Shown here: one piece after another, positions 34,466 to 43,800 of the stretch | Layout of the letters: each line of letters opens with the position of its first letter | Numbering within the stretch: position 1 is the stretch's first letter | NCBI GenBank assembly: GCA_038255145.1 | Contig: JBBSLP010000001.1 | Span: 1-64,000 of the forward strand | DNA length: 64,000 bases | From: WHTX01 sp038255145 | Lineage (GTDB): Bacteria > Actinomycetota > Acidimicrobiia > Acidimicrobiales > CAIXPF01 | Direction of reading: 5' to 3' | Made by a program: the position numbers and the translations under genes | The notes under the pieces: model-generated | The model's database searches: none | What the model was told of the DNA's origin: nothing | The model's input: only the letters and a program-made list of their open reading frames with translations

Positions 34466-36168
34466 GTCGCGCTCCGCTCGCCCGGCGCAGCGTCGGCCAC
34501 GTCGGGAGCGTCACCCGTGGTCTTCTGGGCGTGCTTGGCGTCCCACACCGGCCGCTCCGAGCGGATGGGGGGCAAGGGGTGGTCGAAGTTGTGGGCCGAC
34601 GGCGGCGAGGCCGTCACCCACTCCAGGGTGTGGCCGTCCCACGGGTCGGCCGCCGCCGGGTCGAGGGGACCCCGCCAGCTGCGCCACACGTTCCACAGGA
34701 AGGGCAGCGTGGAGATGCCCAACAGGAACGCGCCGGCGGTGGAGATCCGGTTCAGCGTCTCCCACCCGTCGCTGGCCTGGTAGTCGGCCACCCGGCGGGG
34801 CATGCCCTCGAGGCCGAGGATGTGCTGCACGAAGAAGGTCAGGTTGAAGCCCACGAACGTGAGCGCCAGGTGGATGTAGCCCAGGCGCCGGTTCAGCATC
34901 CGGCCGGTGAACTTGGGGAACCAGTAGTAGATGCCCGAGAAGAGGGCGAACACCGAACCGCCGAAGAGCACGTAGTGGAAGTGGGCCACCACGAAGTACG
35001 AGTCGGTGACGTGGAAGTCGATGCCCGGTGAGGCCAGCATCACCCCGGTGACCCCGCCCACGACGAACACGATGAGGAAGGCCATGGCGAACAGCATGGC
35101 CGGCTCGTAGTTGAGCTTCCCGCCCCACATGGTGCCGATCCAGTTGAAGAACTTCACCCCCGTGGGCACGGCGATGAGCATGGTCGTGGCCCCGAAGAAG
35201 GGCAGCAGGACGGCACCGGTGGCGAACATGTGGTGGGCCCACACCCCGACGGACAGGGCGCAGATCGACAACGTGGCCAGCACCAGACCCAGGTAGCCGT
35301 AGACGGGACGTCGCGAGAAGACGGCGAACACCTCGGTCACCACCCCGAAGTAGGGCAGGACCAGGACGTACACCTCCGGGTGGCCGAAGAACCAGAACAG
35401 GTGCTGCCACAGGATGGCCGAGCCCCCGTTGGCGACGTCGAAGATGTGGCCGTCGAGGTGGCGGTCGGCCAGCAGCATCACGCCGGCCGCGGCCACCACG
35501 GGGAAGACCAGCAGCACCAGCACACTGGTGGCCACCATGTTCCAGGTGAAGATGGGCAGGCGGAACATGGTCATGCCCGGGGCCCGCATGGTGAGCACGC
35601 TGGCCAGCAGGTTGACGGCGGTGAGGATGCCCGAGGTGCCGGTCAGCAGCAGGCCGCACAGCCACAGGTCCCCGCCCAGGCCGGGGCTGCGCACGGCCCC
35701 GGCCAGGGGCACGTAGGCGAACCAGCCGAAGTCGGCGGCACCGTCGGCGGTGAGGAAGCCCGAGGACATCACCAGCCCGCCGCCGAGGTACACCCAGTAC
35801 GAGATGAGGTTGAGCCGGGGGAAGGCCAGGTCCTTGGCCCCGATCTGCAGCGGCACCAGGAAGTTGGCCAGCCCGAAGGCGAAGGGCCCGGCGAACAGCA
35901 GCAACATGATGCTGCCGTGCATGGTGAACAGCTCGTTGTAGACGCCGTTGCTGACGAGCTGCTGGCCCGTCTCGGCCAACTCGGTCCGCATGCCCATGGC
36001 CAGCAGGCCACCGAACATGTAGAAGCCGAAGGCGGTGATCATGTAGGCGAGGCCGATGACCTTGTGGTCCGTGCCCACCAACAGGTTCAGCACCCCTCGG
36101 GGCCGGCGGGGCTCGAGGTGGGGCAGGGGTTCGGACGCGGCCCCCGGCCTGGCGTCGAGCACCGTCAT
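34462..36168 (-). CDS. ctaD: Cytochrome c oxidase subunit I
   Basis: 568 residues, about 12 membrane helices, the catalytic haem-copper subunit. Haem and CuB ligands sit in recognisable motifs: TMHGSIM, FGHPEVYVLVLPYFG (with the proton-channel Glu), WAHHMFATG and VAHFHYVLFG. The KVIGLAYM opening is usual for aa3-type enzymes. The operon order is ctaG, ctaC, ctaD, ctaF. Confidence 0.95.
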   Translation of the reverse strand: MTVLDARPGAASEPLPHLEPRRPRGVLNLLVGTDHKVIGLAYMITAFGFYMFGGLLAMGMRTELAETGQQLVSNGVYNELFTMHGSIMLLLFAGPFAFGLANFLVPLQIGAKDLAFPRLNLISYWVYLGGGLVMSSGFLTADGAADFGWFAYVPLAGAVRSPGLGGDLWLCGLLLTGTSGILTAVNLLASVLTMRAPGMTMFRLPIFTWNMVATSVLVLLVFPVVAAAGVMLLADRHLDGHIFDVANGGSAILWQHLFWFFGHPEVYVLVLPYFGVVTEVFAVFSRRPVYGYLGLVLATLSICALSVGVWAHHMFATGAVLLPFFGATTMLIAVPTGVKFFNWIGTMWGGKLNYEPAMLFAMAFLIVFVVGGVTGVMLASPGIDFHVTDSYFVVAHFHYVLFGGSVFALFSGIYYWFPKFTGRMLNRRLGYIHLALTFVGFNLTFFVQHILGLEGMPRRVADYQASDGWETLNRISTAGAFLLGISTLPFLWNVWRSWRGPLDPAAADPWDGHTLEWVTASPPSAHNFDHPLPPIRSERPVWDAKHAQKTTGDAPDVADAAPGERSAT

Positions 36169-36195
36169 CTTCTGACCACGCTCATCGTCGGGCCC

Positions 36196-37035
36196 TCATC
36201 CTCGGGCCGCCTCTCGTTCAGCCCGCGTCGTCGCCGGCACCGTGCTCAGGGTCACGTCGTCCACCCGCCCCGCCGCGGCGTCGTCCAACCAGGCCTCGAA
36301 GGCGTCGGGCTCCATCACCTCGACGGTGAAGATCATGTCGGTGTGGTTGAGCCCGCAGTACTCGGCGCAGCGGCTGGTCCAGCGGCCGACGCGGGTGGGG
36401 GTGATGTCGATGGCGTTGTCGATGCCGGGCACCAGATCCCGCTTGGTCAGGAACTCGGGCACCCAGAACGAGTGGATGACGTCCACGGTCACCAGGTCGA
36501 ACTGCACGGTCTGGCCCAGGGGCAGGCGCAGCACGGGTACGGAACCGGGCACCCCGGTGACGGCCACGCCCCGGTCGAGGTAGATGAAGCTCCAGCTCCA
36601 CTGGAAACCCTGGACCTCGACCTCGAGCTGAGGGTTGGGGTCGAGGCGGGTGATGTCGGCGGTCCTGGCCGTGCTCAGGCCGAAGAGGATGGCCACGACG
36701 ATCAGGGGTGACACCAGGTACGCCACCTCGAGCTTGCCGTCGTACTGGTGCTGGGAGGGTTCCCCCTCCGCCCGACGCCAGCGACGACCGCGGATGACGA
36801 CGAGGAGGACGAGGACCCAGATGAGCAGCACCACGACGATGGCGATGGGCACGAAGATGCGCCACAGGAAAAGGAAGTCGTCGCCCTGCGTGGCCGCAGA
36901 TTCGGGCACCCCGTAGCGGGCCGTGCAGCCACCGAGCCCGGTCGCGGCCAGGGCGGCTGCGGCGAGCACCAGCCCCCGGGGGGCCCGGCCGCGGCGTCGT
37001 GCCCTGCCCCTCCCTGACGCCGTCGGCCCGGTCAC
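36196..37035 (-). CDS. ctaC: Cytochrome c oxidase subunit II (CuA-binding lipoprotein)
   Basis: 279 residues. Basic leader and lipobox LGGC (Cys near 30), two membrane helices, then the cupredoxin domain. CuA ligands are visible: VIHSFWVPEF and CAEYCGLNHTDM. It accepts electrons from cytochrome c or the bcc complex. GTG at 37035 overlaps the CtaG stop (GTGA), which fixes the start. The acidic/Thr C-terminal tail is short. Confidence 0.93.
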   Translation of the reverse strand: MTGPTASGRGRARRRGRAPRGLVLAAAALAATGLGGCTARYGVPESAATQGDDFLFLWRIFVPIAIVVVLLIWVLVLLVVIRGRRWRRAEGEPSQHQYDGKLEVAYLVSPLIVVAILFGLSTARTADITRLDPNPQLEVEVQGFQWSWSFIYLDRGVAVTGVPGSVPVLRLPLGQTVQFDLVTVDVIHSFWVPEFLTKRDLVPGIDNAIDITPTRVGRWTSRCAEYCGLNHTDMIFTVEVMEPDAFEAWLDDAAAGRVDDVTLSTVPATTRAEREAARG

Positions 37036-37913
37036 GGGGGTGACCCTACGGTGGCGGCGGCCTGCCGGGCCGCGGCGGCTTCGTCGAGGCGGCGGTCGTT
37101 GCGCTCGCCGGCCCGCTGCTCGGCCCGGGCCCAGGCCACGGCGGCCCCCAACGTCACCACCAGGCCGATGAGGTCGCCACCGATCCACAGGAACGACGCC
37201 CCCAGGCTCTGGTCCTGTGCGGCGCGGTCGGCGCCGAGCGCGGCGGGATCGGACAGGCCGACACCAGCGGCCAGCACGGCCATGGCCACCAGGGCGTGGG
37301 CGGGGATGGTCACGAACGACACCCCCACCCGCACCGTCGGCGGCACCCGCCACGCTTCGGGGTCGGCCCCGGTGACGAGCATGGCGAAGGCCAACCCCAC
37401 CACCAGGGCGTGCACGTGCAGCAGGTCGTGGAGCCAGCCGTGGGCCCGGGCCGCCTCGACCACGGCGGGCATGTTCATGGCCGCCAGGGTCACGGTGAAC
37501 AGCACGAGGACCGGCAACGGTCGGCGTGCCCCGCGGAGCACGGGCAGGCGCTGCAACTCGAGCACGCTCAGTTGGGTGCGGCGGCCGCCCGCCTGGACGA
37601 TCAGGGTGACGGGGGCGCCCAGGGCCAGCAGCAGGGGCCCGACCATGCCGATGAGCAGGTGCTCGACGACGTGGGCGCTGTACCAGGTGTCGCTGGCCGC
37701 GGCGATGCCCGACTGGCTGGCCACGGCGAGGGACAGCAGGCCCAACCCGAAGGCCACCGCCCGCGACGCCGGCCAGGGACGGCCGCGGTGGGCCAGTCGG
37801 CGGATCCCGATGGCGTAGCCGACGGCCAGGGCCACGAGTACGAGGGCCACGCCGGGCGCCAGGCTGGCATCCCTCAACGGGCCCCAGGGCCAGAACGGTG
37901 CGAGCGCGCCCAT
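37032..37913 (-). CDS. CtaG-like cytochrome c oxidase assembly protein (caa3_CtaG family)
   Basis: 293 residues with about seven membrane helices. HVVEHLLIGMVGPLLLALGAP and NMPAVVEAARAHGWLHDLLHVHALVVG are typical of the B. subtilis-type CtaG family implicated in oxidase assembly, probably copper delivery. ATG at 37913 was chosen; an in-frame ATG at 37946 would add 11 residues. First gene of the minus-strand oxidase operon, divergent from ctaE. Confidence 0.85.
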   Translation of the reverse strand: MGALAPFWPWGPLRDASLAPGVALVLVALAVGYAIGIRRLAHRGRPWPASRAVAFGLGLLSLAVASQSGIAAASDTWYSAHVVEHLLIGMVGPLLLALGAPVTLIVQAGGRRTQLSVLELQRLPVLRGARRPLPVLVLFTVTLAAMNMPAVVEAARAHGWLHDLLHVHALVVGLAFAMLVTGADPEAWRVPPTVRVGVSFVTIPAHALVAMAVLAAGVGLSDPAALGADRAAQDQSLGASFLWIGGDLIGLVVTLGAAVAWARAEQRAGERNDRRLDEAAAARQAAATVGSPP

Positions 37914-38054
37914 CGCCGCGGACCGTAGCCGCCTCACTGGCCGCATGCGTGAACGGGCCACTACGGAGCGGGTCCGGTGCTCGGCCGGCGTGGACAGGGG
38001 TGCGGGAACGGCGCAAAGCGGGCCCTCGCTCGGACGGAAGCGCTCCCGTACTGC

Positions 38055-38070
38055 TACAACGTCGGAGGTG
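38055..38070 (+). promoter_or_regulatory. Candidate leaderless promoter of ctaE
   Basis: TACAAC (38055-38060) ends 7 bases before the GTG at 38068, about where transcription would start, so the ctaE-qcrCAB mRNA may begin at or next to its first codon. GGAG immediately abuts the GTG and is too close to serve as a normal ribosome site. Confidence 0.4.
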
Positions 38071-38649
38071 ACCTCACCGTCCGTGGCCTCGCCAGCCGAC
38101 GCTGTCGCCGCCGCCGACCGCAACCCCCTCGGCATCGGCCTGGCCATCTGGCTGGCGTCGGAGCTGATGTTCTTCGCCGGTCTCTTCGCCGCCTTCGCCT
38201 CGCTGGCCGCAGGTTCGGACCAGTGGCCACCCCCCGACGTGCACCTCGACGTGCTGCGATCCGGGCTGTTCACCGTGCTGCTGGTGGCGTCGAGCTTCAC
38301 CATCCACCTGGGCGCCCGCGCCGCGGCCAAGGGCCAGCGGGACACGGCGTTGAGCTGGCTGGCGGCCACGGTGGCCCTGGGGGCGGCCTTCCTCACCAAC
38401 CAGGTGCAGGAGTACGGCGACCTCGACTTCGGCATCAGCAGCCACGCCTACGGCACCATCTTCCTCGTGCTCACCGGGTTCCACGGCCTCCACGTGGCCG
38501 CCGGGCTGCTGCTCATCGTGCTCATGACCCGCCAGTTCGCCCGCCGGGCGCCCCGGGCGGCCGAGCACGTCCACCTGGCCTCGTGGTATTGGCACTTCGT
38601 CGACGTCGTCTGGATCGGCGTGTTCGTCGCCGTGTACGTGCTCTCGTGA
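38068..38649 (+). CDS. ctaE: Cytochrome c oxidase subunit III
   Basis: 193 residues, five membrane helices. IWLASELMFFAGLFAAFASL at the N-terminus, FHGLHVAAGLLLI and the closing ASWYWHFVDVVWIGVFVAVYVLS are diagnostic. GTG 38068 gives the usual actinobacterial length. As in other actinobacteria it leads the qcrCAB operon, which supports a bcc-aa3 supercomplex. Confidence 0.92.
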   Translation: MTSPSVASPADAVAAADRNPLGIGLAIWLASELMFFAGLFAAFASLAAGSDQWPPPDVHLDVLRSGLFTVLLVASSFTIHLGARAAAKGQRDTALSWLAATVALGAAFLTNQVQEYGDLDFGISSHAYGTIFLVLTGFHGLHVAAGLLLIVLMTRQFARRAPRAAEHVHLASWYWHFVDVVWIGVFVAVYVLS

Positions 38650-38656
38650 GGCGCTC

Positions 38657-39538
38657 GTGACCACCCGTCGGGGCCGGTGGCGAGGGGTGGCGCTGGCCGT
38701 CGTGGCCAGCGTGGGCCTGGCCGGTGCCCTGCTGGCCCTGGGCACCGGGGTGGCCAAGGCCCAGACGTCCCGACCCGCCCCGGACGGGGCCCGGCTGTTC
38801 CTGACCGGCTGCGCGACGTGCCACGGCGCTGAGGGCCTGGGCACGGAGGACGGCCCCTCCCTCGTGGGGGTGGGGGCCGCGGCGGCCGACTTCATGCTGC
38901 GCACCGGGCGCATGCCCCTGGCCGCCCCGACCCCCCAGGCCCCGAGCAAACCGGTGGCCTACGACGACGCCGACATCGTGGCCCTGGTGGCCCACGTGGC
39001 CGCCTTCGGGGACGGCCCCGCCATCCCCGAGGTGGACCTGGACACGGCCGACATGGTCCTCGGCGGTGAGCTCTACCGGGCCAACTGCGCGGCGTGCCAC
39101 AACGCTGCGGGCATCGGCGGCGCCCTCAGCTACGGCCGCGAGGCCCCGTCCCTGCACCACGTGGGTCCGGTGCAGATCGCCGAGGCCATGCGCATCGGCC
39201 CCGGCCAGATGCCGGTGTTCGACAACGCCACCTTCGACGACCACCAGGCCGACTCCATCGTCAAGTACGTCCGCTACCTGGCCGAGCCCGAGAGCCCCGG
39301 CGGCTCGGCCCTCGGTGGGGCCGGTCCCATCCCCGAGGGCTTCGTGGCCGTGCTCGGGGGCCTGGGCGTGCTCATCCTGCTGGCCCGCTGGATCACCCGG
39401 GAACGCGAGGAGGACCCCGTGCGCCCCTACGCCGGCGGCCCGGTCGGCCCCCCCGATCCGGACGCCACCGCACCTGCGGCGCCCGCCGGCCCACCGGCGG
39501 CACCGCCCCACGCCGAGGAGCCCATCGCCCATGGCTGA
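38657..39538 (+). CDS. qcrC: Diheme cytochrome c subunit of the bcc complex
   Basis: 293 residues. N-terminal signal anchor, two haem c sites (CATCHG near 53 and CAACHN near 142), and a C-terminal membrane helix (PEGFVAVLGGLGVLILLARWI) with a Pro/Ala-rich cytoplasmic tail. This is the actinobacterial fused diheme cytochrome that passes electrons directly to CtaC. GTG start. Its stop overlaps qcrA by 8 bases. Confidence 0.93.
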   Translation: MTTRRGRWRGVALAVVASVGLAGALLALGTGVAKAQTSRPAPDGARLFLTGCATCHGAEGLGTEDGPSLVGVGAAAADFMLRTGRMPLAAPTPQAPSKPVAYDDADIVALVAHVAAFGDGPAIPEVDLDTADMVLGGELYRANCAACHNAAGIGGALSYGREAPSLHHVGPVQIAEAMRIGPGQMPVFDNATFDDHQADSIVKYVRYLAEPESPGGSALGGAGPIPEGFVAVLGGLGVLILLARWITREREEDPVRPYAGGPVGPPDPDATAPAAPAGPPAAPPHAEEPIAHG

Positions 39539-40430
39539 CCGCTCGGGGGCGGCCCGTTCCGCCACCCCCTCCCCCACCAGGACCGCCTCCCCATCGGGCC
39601 CGTCCATCGGCATGCCCCTGCTGTGCTTCGCCGTGTCGGTGGCCGCGGCCTTCGCCCTGACCGCGGTGTACGCCACGGGGGGCAACGCCCAGGCGGAAGG
39701 TGCCCTGCTGGCCGTGTCCCTGGGGGGCATCGGCATCGGGTTGGTGTCGTGGTGCAAGCGGCTCATGCCCAACGAGATCGTCACCGAAGACCGTCCCAGC
39801 CCCGCCTCCGCCGCCGGAGAGGCCGACGAGGTCGTCGACGAGCTGTCCGGGGCCGAGCAGGGCATGGACCGTCGCCACGTGCTCGAGATCGGGCTGGTCA
39901 CCGCAGTGGCCGGTCTGGGTGTGGCCGCCCTGCTGCCCATCCGCTCCCTGGGTCCCCGACCGGGCAAGGGCCTCAAGTCCACCCCGTGGGCGGCGGGCAA
40001 CCTGAGGGTGGTGGACGAGGCCGGGGGCATCGTCACCCTCGACCGCCTCGCCCCCAACGGGGTGCTCACCGTCTTCCCCGAGGGCTTCGTAGGTCGCGAG
40101 GACGCCCAGACCCTGCTCATGAACCTGCGGCGGGACGACTTCGTGCCCGTCAAGGGTCGCGAGGACTGGGTGGCCGACGGCTACGTGGGCTACTCCAAGG
40201 TCTGCACCCACGCCGGCTGCCCCGTGGGCCTGTTCGAGGAGCGCCTGGGCACGCTCTTGTGCCCGTGCCACCAGTCGACCTTCGACGTGCTGCACGGGGC
40301 CAGGCCCGTGTTCGGCCCCGCCACCCGGCCCCTGCCCCAGCTCCCCCTGGCTCTCGACGGCCAGACCCTGATCGCCACCGGCGACTTCTCCGCCCCCGTC
40401 GGCCCCGGGTTCTGGGACATGGACCGATGA
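39531..40430 (+). CDS. qcrA: Rieske iron-sulfur subunit of the bcc complex
   Basis: 299 residues. Two or three N-terminal membrane helices, then a Rieske domain whose [2Fe-2S] ligands are CTHAGC and CPCHQST (about residues 225-250). The multi-helix N-terminus is characteristic of actinobacterial QcrA. ATG at 39531 lies in an 8-base overlap with qcrC. A seven-codon frame follows the gene before qcrB and is probably meaningless. Confidence 0.93.
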   Translation: MADRSGAARSATPSPTRTASPSGPSIGMPLLCFAVSVAAAFALTAVYATGGNAQAEGALLAVSLGGIGIGLVSWCKRLMPNEIVTEDRPSPASAAGEADEVVDELSGAEQGMDRRHVLEIGLVTAVAGLGVAALLPIRSLGPRPGKGLKSTPWAAGNLRVVDEAGGIVTLDRLAPNGVLTVFPEGFVGREDAQTLLMNLRRDDFVPVKGREDWVADGYVGYSKVCTHAGCPVGLFEERLGTLLCPCHQSTFDVLHGARPVFGPATRPLPQLPLALDGQTLIATGDFSAPVGPGFWDMDR

Positions 40431-40446
40431 CGGGAACGGACGAGAC

Positions 40447-41865
40447 GTGATCACCCGCAAGCTCATCCGTTGGTTGGACCAACGCACGGGCGCGGCCGGG
40501 GTGACGGCCAAGACGCTCGAGAAGGTGTTCCCCAACCACTGGTCGTTCCTGCTGGGCGAGGTGGCCCTCTACTCGTTCGTCATGCTGGTGCTGACCGGCA
40601 CCTACCTGGGGTTCTTCTACGTGCCCTCGGTGGCCACCACCACCTACACCGGCAGCTACGCCCCCCTGCAGGGCGTCGAGGTGTCCCAGGCCTACCGCTC
40701 TGCCCTCGACCTGTCCTTCGACGTGCGGGCCGGCCTGGTCATGCGCCAGATGCACCACTGGGCCGCGCTGATCTTCGTGGCCGCCATCACCGCCCACCTG
40801 GCCCGCATCTTCTTCACCGGGGCCTTCCGCCGGCCCCGGGAGCTCAACTGGATGATCGGCGTCACCCTGATGCTGCTGGCCATCGGGAACGGGTTCGCCG
40901 GCTACTCGTTGCTCGACGACCAGCTGTCGGGCACGGGCCTGCGCATCATGTACTCCGTCATCATCTCCATCCCGTTGGCGGGGACGTGGATCGCCTCACT
41001 GGTCTTCGGTGGTGACTTCCCCGGCGAGGACATCCTCAGTCGGCTCTTCCTGCTCCACGTCTTCGTCATACCCATAACCATCACCGGGCTGTTGGTGCTC
41101 CACCTGGGCATGTTGGTGAAGCACAAGCACACCCACTTCCCCGGTCGGGGGGCCACGGACCACAACGTTGTCGGTGAGCGCCTGTGGCCCACCTATGCGG
41201 CCAAGGCCGGGGGCCTGTTCTTCATCACCGCCGCGGTGATCGCCGCCCTCGGTGGCCTGGCCCAGATCAACGCCATCTGGATCTACGGGCCGTTCCGCAC
41301 GTCCAACGTGAGCGCCCTGTCCCAGCCCGATTGGTACATGGGCTGGCTGGAGGGGGCCATGCGGTTGATGCCGGCGTGGGAGATCTCGCTCGGCGGCTAC
41401 ACCGTGCCCAACCCCTTCTTCCCCGGGGTGCTCATCCCCGGCATCACCTTCACCCTGCTCTACGCCTGGCCCTTCCTCGAGGCCTGGCGCACCCGGGACC
41501 GGGCCGAGCACCACGTGCTCGACCGGCCCCGGGACCGGCCCGGACGCACCGCCGCGGGTGCAGCCACCCTGGCCTTCTACAGCGTGTTGGGCCTGGGCGG
41601 GGCCAACGACCTGCTGACCACGTTCTTCGGCCTGTCGCTCAACCAGGTGGTGTGGGTGCTGCGGGCCATGCTCGTGGTCGTGCCCATCGCCGCCGCCCTG
41701 GTCACCTACCGGTTGTGCCTGGAACTGCAGCAGCGCGACCGGGGTGATGCCGACGACATCGCCACCGGGAACGCCCACCGTGAGCTGGGCGGCGGCGCAG
41801 CTGGGGACGGGGGCTCGGCCAGCGGTGCAGCGGTGGCGCCGGTGGTGGTCGCCCGCACCGACTAG
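40447..41865 (+). CDS. qcrB: Cytochrome b subunit of the bcc complex
   Basis: 472 residues, about eight to nine membrane helices. Haem b ligands lie in RQMHHWAALIFVAAITAHLAR and HVFVIPITITGLLVLHLGMLVKHKH; the quinol site shows PDWYMGW in place of the PEW of mitochondria. The C-terminal extension is hydrophilic. GTG start 16 bases after qcrA. Last gene of the respiratory operon. Confidence 0.93.
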   Translation: MITRKLIRWLDQRTGAAGVTAKTLEKVFPNHWSFLLGEVALYSFVMLVLTGTYLGFFYVPSVATTTYTGSYAPLQGVEVSQAYRSALDLSFDVRAGLVMRQMHHWAALIFVAAITAHLARIFFTGAFRRPRELNWMIGVTLMLLAIGNGFAGYSLLDDQLSGTGLRIMYSVIISIPLAGTWIASLVFGGDFPGEDILSRLFLLHVFVIPITITGLLVLHLGMLVKHKHTHFPGRGATDHNVVGERLWPTYAAKAGGLFFITAAVIAALGGLAQINAIWIYGPFRTSNVSALSQPDWYMGWLEGAMRLMPAWEISLGGYTVPNPFFPGVLIPGITFTLLYAWPFLEAWRTRDRAEHHVLDRPRDRPGRTAAGAATLAFYSVLGLGGANDLLTTFFGLSLNQVVWVLRAMLVVVPIAAALVTYRLCLELQQRDRGDADDIATGNAHRELGGGAAGDGGSASGAAVAPVVVARTD

Positions 41866-41883
41866 GTCGAGGTCGACGGCGTC

Positions 41884-42831
41884 GTGGTGGACACCCCCGG
41901 GCGCCTGTTGCGCCTGCTCTCCCTGCTGCAGACCCGGCCCCGGTGGTCGGGCCCCGAACTGGCCGAACGGCTGGCGGTGACCACCCGCACGGTGCGCCGC
42001 GACGTCGACCGGTTGCGCAACCTCGGGTATCCCGTGGCCGCGGCCCCCGGCACCGAGGGTGGTTACCAACTGGGGGCCGGTGGTCGTCTGCCTCCCCTGC
42101 TGTTGGACGACGACGAGGCCGTGGCCGTGGCCATCGGGCTGCGCCTGGCTGCGGATGGGAGCGTGTCGGGGCTCGACGACGCCACCCTGTCGGCCCTGGC
42201 CAAGCTGGACCAGGTGCTGCCCGCCCACCTGGGGGCCCGGGTCCGGGCCGTGCACGGGGTGACCCGGGAGTTGGGCCGGCGCCCGGCCGACCAGGTCGAG
42301 GCGTCGACGCTCGTGGCCCTGGCCCAGGCGTGCCGGGGAGGCGAGCGGGTGCGCTTCGCCTACACCGACCGCGCCGGGGCGGTCAGCGACCGCCTGGCCG
42401 ACGCCCACCGCCTGGTGCGGGCGGGACCCCGGTGGTACTTCGTGGCCCACGACTGCCTGCGGGCCGACTGGCGCACGTTCCGGGTGGACCGCATCAGCGA
42501 GGCGGTGGCCATCGGGGTGCGGGCCGAGCTCGTCGATCCCCCCGACGCCGTGGAGCTGGTGGCCCGGGGGCTGGCCGTCGGCGGCTACGAGGTGGTGGCC
42601 CGCATCCGCCTGCCGTTGGGGCTCGAAGCCGCTCGCGACCTGCTGCCCCCGAGCGTGGCCACCCTGGTGGCCGACGAGGGGGAGTCCACGGTGTTCGAGC
42701 TCGGCGGTCCGGAGGCGGGCATGGCCGGCTGGCTAGCCGGGCTGCCGTGCCCGGTGGAGGTCCTTGCCCCCGCTGAGCTGCGGGAACGACTCCGGGCTCA
42801 CGTTCTGGCCGTGGCCGAAGCCAACCGCTGA
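41884..42831 (+). CDS. WYL-domain transcriptional regulator (HTH_11-WYL)
   Basis: 315 residues. N-terminal winged helix (RLLRLLSLLQTRPRWSGPELAERLAVTTRTVRRDVDRLR, about 6-45), then a WYL ligand-sensing domain (about 140-210) with GPRWYFVAHDCLRADWRTFRVDRI, and a WCX extension. Such proteins sense nucleic acids or nucleotides and often respond to DNA damage. GTG start 18 bases after qcrB; probably separate from it. The target is unknown. Confidence 0.9.
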   Translation: MVDTPGRLLRLLSLLQTRPRWSGPELAERLAVTTRTVRRDVDRLRNLGYPVAAAPGTEGGYQLGAGGRLPPLLLDDDEAVAVAIGLRLAADGSVSGLDDATLSALAKLDQVLPAHLGARVRAVHGVTRELGRRPADQVEASTLVALAQACRGGERVRFAYTDRAGAVSDRLADAHRLVRAGPRWYFVAHDCLRADWRTFRVDRISEAVAIGVRAELVDPPDAVELVARGLAVGGYEVVARIRLPLGLEAARDLLPPSVATLVADEGESTVFELGGPEAGMAGWLAGLPCPVEVLAPAELRERLRAHVLAVAEANR

Positions 42832-42901
42832 GCGTGGGGGCTGGGGCCCGGCCCGGGGGTGGACGTGGTTCGCGCCACCCGGGCACGGGGTACTGCCAGA
42901 G

Positions 42902-43492
42902 GTGCCCGCAGCCCAGGCTCCCTACCTGCTCGAGTCGCTCAAGCGCGTCGCCGCCGTCCTGCGCGAAGCCGACGTGCCCTTCGCCCTGGGCGGGGGGTTG
43001 GCTGCGTGGGCCCGGGGTGGTCCACCGACGGAGAAGGACATCGACCTGCTCATCCGGGAGGTGGATGCCGAGCGTTCGCTGACCGTGCTGGCCGCGGCGG
43101 GGCTCACCGTCGACCGACCGCCCGAGGGCTGGTTGGTCAAGGCCTACGACGGCGATGTGCTCGTCGACCTCATCTATTCGCCGTCGGGGCTCGAGGTGGA
43201 CGACGAGCTGCTGGAGCGGTGCGAGGAGATGGGGGTGCACGCCGTGCACATGCGGGTGATGCCCATCGACGACCTGCTGGTGACCAAGCTGCTGTCGCTG
43301 ACCGAGCACCACCTCGACTACGGCCCGGTGCTGGAGATCGCCCGGGCCCTACGTGAGCAGATCGGCTGGGAGGACGTGTGGCGACGCACGTGCCACTCCC
43401 CCTTCGCCCGCACCTTTTTCGCCCTGGCCGACGAGCTCGGCATCGAACGACGGACCGTGGAGACCACGACCGTGCCCCAAGGAGCGTCATGA
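42902..43492 (+). CDS. Nucleotidyltransferase-fold protein (AbiEii-like)
   Basis: 196 residues from GTG 42902 (start uncertain, no good ribosome site). The minimal NTase signature is present: GGGLAAWARGG followed by DIDLL (two Asp) and a third acidic strand DGDVLVDLIY. Helical C-terminal region. Relatives include AbiEii-type toxins and aminoglycoside/nucleotidyl transferases, but no AbiEi-like antitoxin is next to it. It is translationally linked (ATGA) to a BON-domain gene. Confidence 0.75.
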   Translation: MPAAQAPYLLESLKRVAAVLREADVPFALGGGLAAWARGGPPTEKDIDLLIREVDAERSLTVLAAAGLTVDRPPEGWLVKAYDGDVLVDLIYSPSGLEVDDELLERCEEMGVHAVHMRVMPIDDLLVTKLLSLTEHHLDYGPVLEIARALREQIGWEDVWRRTCHSPFARTFFALADELGIERRTVETTTVPQGAS

Positions 43493-43800
43493 CACGAGGA
43501 CAGGACGGCACCGTGCCGGGCGCAGCGCCCGCGGCGACCCCGGTGCCCGACGAATACGTGATCGGCCACATCGAGGAGGCCCTGGGCCAGGACGGCCGGG
43601 TCGGGGAACGGGGCCTGCACGTCGAGGTGCGGGGCACGACCCTGCTGGTGGACGGGACCGTGGCCAACGCCGCCCGCAAGGCGGCCGTGGTTCCCGTGGT
43701 CGAGGCCGCCCTGGGCGAGCTCGACCGCCAGCTGGTGGTGCGGGACGAGACCGTGGTGGCCAACGCGGCCCCACCCGTGGGCATGGAGGAGGTCAGGTGA
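43489..43800 (+). CDS. BON-domain protein
   Basis: 103 residues. One BON domain (about 20-88: YVIGHIEEALGQDGRVG ... TTLLVDGTVANAARKAAVVPVVEAAL), a fold that binds lipids or partner proteins. No signal peptide, unlike periplasmic OsmY-type BON proteins. It overlaps the gene before (ATGA) and after (GTGA), forming a three-gene operon with a nucleotidyltransferase and a phosphoesterase. Confidence 0.8.
   Translation: MTRGQDGTVPGAAPAATPVPDEYVIGHIEEALGQDGRVGERGLHVEVRGTTLLVDGTVANAARKAAVVPVVEAALGELDRQLVVRDETVVANAAPPVGMEEVR

Noticed and set aside
40427..40450. Seven-codon frame between qcrA and qcrB
   Set aside because: Too short and created by the overlap of the qcrA stop and qcrB start region; no ribosome site.
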